The notes under the pieces: model-generated
Database searches by the model: none
The model's input: the letters and a program-made list of their open reading frames with translations, nothing else
Told to the model about the DNA's origin: nothing
Program-made: the position numbers and the translations under genes
NCBI RefSeq assembly: GCF_943733665.1
Contig: NZ_OX030782.1
Location: 2,258,501 to 2,322,500, forward strand
DNA: 64,000 bases
From: Aquimarina sp. Aq107
GTDB taxonomy: Bacteria > Bacteroidota > Bacteroidia > Flavobacteriales > Flavobacteriaceae
Reading direction: 5' to 3'
Shown here: positions 60,329 to 64,000 of the stretch, piece by piece
How positions within the stretch are numbered: position 1 is the first letter of the stretch
How the letters are laid out: each line of letters opens with the position of its first letter

Positions 60329-61825
60329 ATGAGTAGTCCGGTTATATTTCCATTTAAGAGCAACATCGATTTAGATAAAAATTCAAGTCGACACCTCTAC
60401 TTACAATTATGCGATCAATTGATTGGATTTATCAAATCCGGGAAACTAGCTCCTTCTACAAAGCTTCCTGGATCACGTAAATTATCTGAAGATTTGAAAA
60501 TACATCGTAAAACTGTGGTCGCAGCCTATGATGAACTAACATCACAAGGCTGGATAGAAAGTATTCCAGCAAAAGGTACATTCGTTAATCATAATTTACC
60601 AATTATAAGCCCAAAAAAACTTGCTAACTCCAAGAAACCTGTCTTATTAAAAAATACATCGGGTTTTGAATTCAAAAAACGTAAAAACCTGTTTATAAAA
60701 GGAATAGAAACCATAAAAGCTTCTCTCAAAGTAGATGAAGGAGTCCCAGATCACCGATTAGCACCTATAGAAGATATTGCAAGAAACTATAGAAACATTA
60801 CAAATAAAAAACATTATCAAGAATTATTAACCTATGGTGATACGCATGGCAATTTCGATTTACGCAAAGCACTAGTATCGTATCTAAATCAAACAAGAGG
60901 GTTAAAAATATCTACGGATAACATTCTTATAACAAGAGGCAGTCAAATGGGAATTTACCTTGCAAGTAAATTACTCCTTGATGATCAGAAAATTATTATT
61001 ACAGGAAACACCAATTATATGACAGCTGATAATACATTTATAGAAGCAAAAGGTATTATCAAACGTGTTTCGGTAGATCAACAAGGTATCAGTACCACGG
61101 AAATTGAAAAAATATGTAAAAAAAATAAGATTAGTGCTGTTTACGTTACCTCTCATCATCACCATCCTACAACTGTAACTCTATCCGCAGAACGACGTAT
61201 GCATTTACTTAATCTAGCACAAGAGAATAATTTTGCAATTATAGAGGATGACTATGATTATGATTTTCATTACCGCAACGCCCCTATTTTACCATTAGCG
61301 AGTAATGATACCCAAGGAAACGTAATTTATATTGGAGGGTTTACAAAAATTATTGCTCCTGCTTTACGAATTGGCTATTTTATTGCATCTAAAGACGTTA
61401 TAGACGAGGCAGCAAGATTAAGACGTATTATCGATAGACAAGGTGATACTTTATTAGAACAAACATTGGCAAGAATGATCATCAATGGAGATGTTCAAAG
61501 ACATAGCAACAAAGTTCGAAAAATTTATAAAGAACGAAGAGACCTATTCTGCGGTTTACTGAACGAGAAACTAAGTGATTTTTTTGATTTTGAAACTCCA
61601 AATGGAGGAATGGCAGTTTGGGTACAATTAAAACAGCCATATAATTGGGATGTAGTAATGACGGAAGCTCTAAAACTAAATATAGCCTTTAATCCAGAAT
61701 GGAGGCGTTATGATAATAACCACTTAGGACACAATGGGATAAGAATAGGGTTTGCTGCTTTAAACAAAGAAGAAATTTTTAGCGTTATAAATACTTTAGA
61801 AACCGTTATGAAATCTATTCAATAA
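60329..61825 (+). CDS. MocR-type transcription regulator with aminotransferase domain
   Basis: The 498-residue protein has an N-terminal GntR winged HTH (about 15-85, LRKTVVAAYDEL) and a C-terminal fold type I aminotransferase domain (from about 150). The PLP-binding lysine is K340 in GFTKIIAPALRIG, and GSQMGIYLASKLLLD and DYDYDFHY are also present. MocR/PdxR proteins sense PLP or amino compounds. The ATG at 60329 is preferred to a TTG at 60320. The PNPOx-like gene diverges from it across 72 bp. Confidence 0.92.
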   Translation: MSSPVIFPFKSNIDLDKNSSRHLYLQLCDQLIGFIKSGKLAPSTKLPGSRKLSEDLKIHRKTVVAAYDELTSQGWIESIPAKGTFVNHNLPIISPKKLANSKKPVLLKNTSGFEFKKRKNLFIKGIETIKASLKVDEGVPDHRLAPIEDIARNYRNITNKKHYQELLTYGDTHGNFDLRKALVSYLNQTRGLKISTDNILITRGSQMGIYLASKLLLDDQKIIITGNTNYMTADNTFIEAKGIIKRVSVDQQGISTTEIEKICKKNKISAVYVTSHHHHPTTVTLSAERRMHLLNLAQENNFAIIEDDYDYDFHYRNAPILPLASNDTQGNVIYIGGFTKIIAPALRIGYFIASKDVIDEAARLRRIIDRQGDTLLEQTLARMIINGDVQRHSNKVRKIYKERRDLFCGLLNEKLSDFFDFETPNGGMAVWVQLKQPYNWDVVMTEALKLNIAFNPEWRRYDNNHLGHNGIRIGFAALNKEEIFSVINTLETVMKSIQ

Positions 61826-61952
61826 TTAAATCAAACTTCTTTAACAACCTTGTTCTATTATCTCTAGAAAATATAGCTTTCTTTACTCTACTATTTATAG
61901 GATCTATACCAGAATTAATTTCAGTTTTAAAAGTTTTATCTAGTACTGAGTA
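61815..61952 (-). other. Possible gene remnant between regulator and VOC gene
   Basis: After two adjacent stops (TAG at 61956-61958, TGA at 61953-61955) the VOC-gene frame stays open for 45 codons with protein-like content (TFKTEINSGIDPINSRVKK ...). It has no ATG start, and its stop overlaps the end of the MocR gene antisense. It may be a decayed C-terminal extension or chance. Confidence 0.2.
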
Positions 61953-61955
61953 TCA

Positions 61956-62336
61956 CTACTCACTTATTCTCCAAGGAGGATTTTTCCTGTTATCACCAGC
62001 AAAATATAAAATAATATTATTCCCATCCGGATCTTTAAGTCTTGCTTCTCTCCACAACCAACTTTGATCTGTTGGTAGTAAATTGAATTCTATACCTATA
62101 GATCTTAGCCTATCCACTTCTTTATCTAGTTGTTCCGTTTCAAAATAAACATAAACACCATCTTCCTCTGGTAATTTTTCAACTTCGTGAATAGAAAAAG
62201 TAGCTTCTCCTTCTTTACACTCGAACCTAGCATAATGCGGTAATGCTTTTACAATTAGCACTAAACCTAATTTCTCATAAAAAGAAATAGATTCTTCCAC
62301 ATTTTTAGACGGAACAGTAACCTGATTTAGATTCAT
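61956..62336 (-). CDS. VOC/glyoxalase-like protein
   Basis: The 126-residue protein has the beta-alpha-beta-beta-beta repeats of the vicinal oxygen chelate superfamily, with QVTVPSKNVEESISFYEKLGLVL at the start and YFETEQLDKEVDRLRSIGIEF then DPDGNNIILYFAG at the end. Candidate metal ligands are His51 in SIHEVE and Glu97-region residues, but no fixed set can be assigned. Possibly a small lyase or antibiotic-binding protein. It lies 6 bp after the PRODH gene stop... as the downstream member of the pair. Confidence 0.8.
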   Translation of the reverse strand: MNLNQVTVPSKNVEESISFYEKLGLVLIVKALPHYARFECKEGEATFSIHEVEKLPEEDGVYVYFETEQLDKEVDRLRSIGIEFNLLPTDQSWLWREARLKDPDGNNIILYFAGDNRKNPPWRISE

Positions 62337-62342
62337 ACGTTA

Positions 62343-63518
62343 TTATAACTTTCTTCTTTTTCTCTCCTTAGATAGTAAATCTAATTCTCTAGTTGTTTGA
62401 CCAGCAACAGAAGTATTTTCCTCTGCTCTTCTAATAAGATAAGGCATAACATCCTTTACGGGACCGAACGGTAAATATTTAGCAACATTATATCCTTCTG
62501 AAGCTAGATTAAAACTAATATGATCACTCATACCATACAACTGTCCTAACCAAACTCTAGGATCATTTTTTACTATTTTTTGTTTTCTCATCAATTCAAT
62601 AGCCTGATAACAACTTATTTCATTGTGAGTACCTATGAATACAGAAATATCATTTAAGTTTTCTAATATATATTCTAAAGTAGTATTAAAATTAAGGTCT
62701 GTAGCCTCTTTACTTTCGCATATTGGAGTTGGGTATCCTTTTTCTGAAGCACGATCATTTTCTTTTTCCATATAAGCTCCACGAACAATCTTCATTCCGA
62801 TCTTAAATCCGTATACATTCGCCTCTTCATGCAACTTTTTTAAATAAGCTAATCGATCATGTCTATACAACTGCAATGTATTATATACTATTGCTTTTTC
62901 TTTATTGTATTTATGCATCATTTTGGCCACTAACTCATCCGCAGCATCTTGCATCCAACTTTCTTCTCCATCAATTAACAGCGGAACATCACATTCGTAT
63001 GCTTTTTTGCATACCTGATCAAAACGTTCTTCTATCCTTTTCCATTCTTGTTCTTCTTCTTTAGTTAATGGAGTACCTTCTGTTTTCTTTTGCCATACTA
63101 GAAATCTGCCAAAACCAGTAGGTTTAAACACAGCAAAAGGAATTGCTTCTTTTTGATCTACAAAATCAAGAATTTTCAATATCTTCTTAAGCACGTGATC
63201 AAACTGCTCTTCTTCCTCTTTACCTTCAACAGAATAATCTAAGACAGAAGAAACTCTTCCTTTATCATACATTTTTTCAACAACTGGCAAACAATCTTCT
63301 TCATCCACTCCACCACAAAAATGATCAAAAACCGTTGCCCTAATTAATCCTTTAACAGGTAAATGGGCTTTCAACGCAAAATTGGTTACTGCAGTACCAA
63401 TACGAACAAGAGGTTCATTAGCAATCATTTTAAAAAGAAAATATGCTCTTTCCAGTTCCGAATCACTTTTTAAAGCAAAAGCAGTTTCGGTATTATCAAA
63501 CAAAGTATGTTCCTTCAT
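62343..63518 (-). CDS. Proline dehydrogenase family protein
   Basis: The 391-residue protein is an FAD-dependent proline dehydrogenase (TIM barrel). Family features include AVFKPTGFGRF, PLLIDGEESWMQDAADELV, YNTLQLYRHDRLAYLKKL, GFKIGMKIVRGAYMEKEN, FIGTHNEISCYQAIEL and WLGQLYGMSDHISFNLASEGYNVAKYLPFGPVKDVMPYLIRRAEEN. It oxidises proline to pyrroline-5-carboxylate, with electrons passing to quinone. It is divergent from aroB, an arrangement I recall from other Flavobacteriia. The second proline enzyme (P5C dehydrogenase) is not here. Confidence 0.92.
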   Translation of the reverse strand: MKEHTLFDNTETAFALKSDSELERAYFLFKMIANEPLVRIGTAVTNFALKAHLPVKGLIRATVFDHFCGGVDEEDCLPVVEKMYDKGRVSSVLDYSVEGKEEEEQFDHVLKKILKILDFVDQKEAIPFAVFKPTGFGRFLVWQKKTEGTPLTKEEEQEWKRIEERFDQVCKKAYECDVPLLIDGEESWMQDAADELVAKMMHKYNKEKAIVYNTLQLYRHDRLAYLKKLHEEANVYGFKIGMKIVRGAYMEKENDRASEKGYPTPICESKEATDLNFNTTLEYILENLNDISVFIGTHNEISCYQAIELMRKQKIVKNDPRVWLGQLYGMSDHISFNLASEGYNVAKYLPFGPVKDVMPYLIRRAEENTSVAGQTTRELDLLSKERKRRKL

Positions 63519-63613
63519 TAAGTCTAAATTTTAAATATTCTTAACAATCAACCTAAATTCATTAAAATAACCATAGTATTATTAACTACTAGCTATTTGT
63601 TTTAAGATATCTG

Positions 63614-63648
63614 CAAATATAGAACTTGGAAGTTTATTTTATTACAAA
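63614..63648 (-). promoter_or_regulatory. Putative promoter for proline dehydrogenase
   Basis: On the minus strand TTTG (63648-63645) and TATATTTG (63621-63614) are separated by 23 bp, the long end of the allowed range. The -7 element lies 95 bp before the ATG at 63518. Confidence 0.4.
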
Positions 63649-63684
63649 TTCTACTTAATTTCACAGCCTGTTAAAACACCTTTT

Positions 63685-64000
63685 ATGAAGCCCATAGTTT
63701 CTAAAGATTCTATCGTATATTTTAACGATGAATGCTACACCGCACTTAATGCCTATTTAGAAAAAGCAAACCATTCTAAAATTTTCATTCTTGTCGATAG
63801 TAATACCTATCAAAACTGTTACGCTCATTTTATGAGTAAGATTGAAAAAGAATATGAGGTTGAAGTTTTAGAAATCGAACCTGGAGAAATCAATAAAAAT
63901 ATTGATACATGTACTAGCATATGGAATGTACTTGCAGAATATGGAGCTGACAGAAAAAGTTTATTAATTAATTTAGGTGGTGGTGTAGTTACCGATCTTG
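63685..64000 (+). CDS. aroB: 3-dehydroquinate synthase, C-terminus beyond window
   Basis: The 105 visible codons encode the N-terminal NAD-binding part of AroB. MKPIVSKDSIVYF starts it, KIFILVDSNTYQNC forms the first strand region, and LLINLGGGVVTDL at the right edge is the GGGVxxDLxGF motif. The enzyme converts DAHP to 3-dehydroquinate in the shikimate pathway. The ATG at 63685 is the first plausible start. The stop lies outside the window. Confidence 0.93.
   Translation, partial: MKPIVSKDSIVYFNDECYTALNAYLEKANHSKIFILVDSNTYQNCYAHFMSKIEKEYEVEVLEIEPGEINKNIDTCTSIWNVLAEYGADRKSLLINLGGGVVTDL

Noticed and set aside
60320..61825. MocR regulator starting at TTG 60320
   Set aside because: An ATG three codons later is a better start and nothing suggests translation from the TTG.
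1..64000. tRNA, rRNA, CRISPR, insertion sequence, prophage or integrase
   Set aside because: I saw no GC-rich cloverleaf islands, no regular direct repeats with spacers, no transposase or integrase motifs and no terminal inverted repeats.

Overview
The window looks like a chromosome segment of a marine flavobacterium (Bacteroidota, Flavobacteriaceae; an Aquimarina-like genus is my guess, not proven). The evidence is the strongly AT-rich sequence, a fused LpxC/FabZ, a PorX regulator of type IX secretion, SusD-free but typically flavobacterial lipoproteins, DUF3575 barrels, and repeated TAnnTTTG -7 promoter elements at plausible distances from start codons. I saw no rRNA, tRNA, CRISPR array, insertion sequence or prophage.

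Left part (1-22769). A truncated exported TPR protein lies at the left edge, followed by a separately transcribed GT4 glycosyltransferase. A beta-helix lipoprotein on the plus strand then faces a large minus-strand exopolysaccharide operon. That operon is 15 genes read from 22769 down to 5766. It runs: UDP-HexNAc 4-epimerase, UDP-HexNAc 6-dehydrogenase (together a UDP-GalNAcA route as in Vi antigen), Wzx-type flippase, a QueC-like PP-loop ATPase, polysaccharide pyruvyl transferase, methyltransferase, two GT4 enzymes, a hexapeptide acetyltransferase, an EpsG/Wzy-like polymerase, a GT2, a further GT4, a CapK/PaaK-like adenylating enzyme, an MBOAT acyltransferase and an SGNH hydrolase-like partner. 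No initiating phosphoglycosyl transferase, Wza or Wzc is present here. The operon leader has mutually exclusive pairings that could form a switch. The most intriguing gene is the PP-loop protein: it keeps the QueC-like zinc pattern and sits beside a uronic-acid pathway, which suggests modification of a sugar carboxylate (inference).

Middle part (23025-43198). This is mostly housekeeping: fused branched-chain 2-oxoacid dehydrogenase E1, a 2OG-Fe(II) oxygenase, a SUI1-like factor, a DUF1835 protein, a nucleoside phosphorylase, polyphosphate kinase, an orphan cytoplasmic substrate-binding protein, tandem DUF3575 barrels, uracil-DNA glycosylase, a MutS2-like ATPase lacking Smr, a tiny HTH regulator with four putative operator half-sites, two sodium/solute symporters and a secreted PIG-L deacetylase. 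Several proteins under 60 residues are added by eye.

Right part (43403-64000). An M16 peptidase lipoprotein and sucD precede a minus-strand lipid A/translation operon (HD hydrolase, lpxD, lpxC/fabZ, lpxA, efp, a second LpxD-like gene, an NTF2-like gene). Next come porX-tsaE, an out-of-frame overlapping gene pair, alanine dehydrogenase, DUF4258 and DUF1272 proteins, a flavin split-barrel protein divergent from a MocR regulator across a palindrome, a VOC protein, proline dehydrogenase, and the start of aroB at the right edge.
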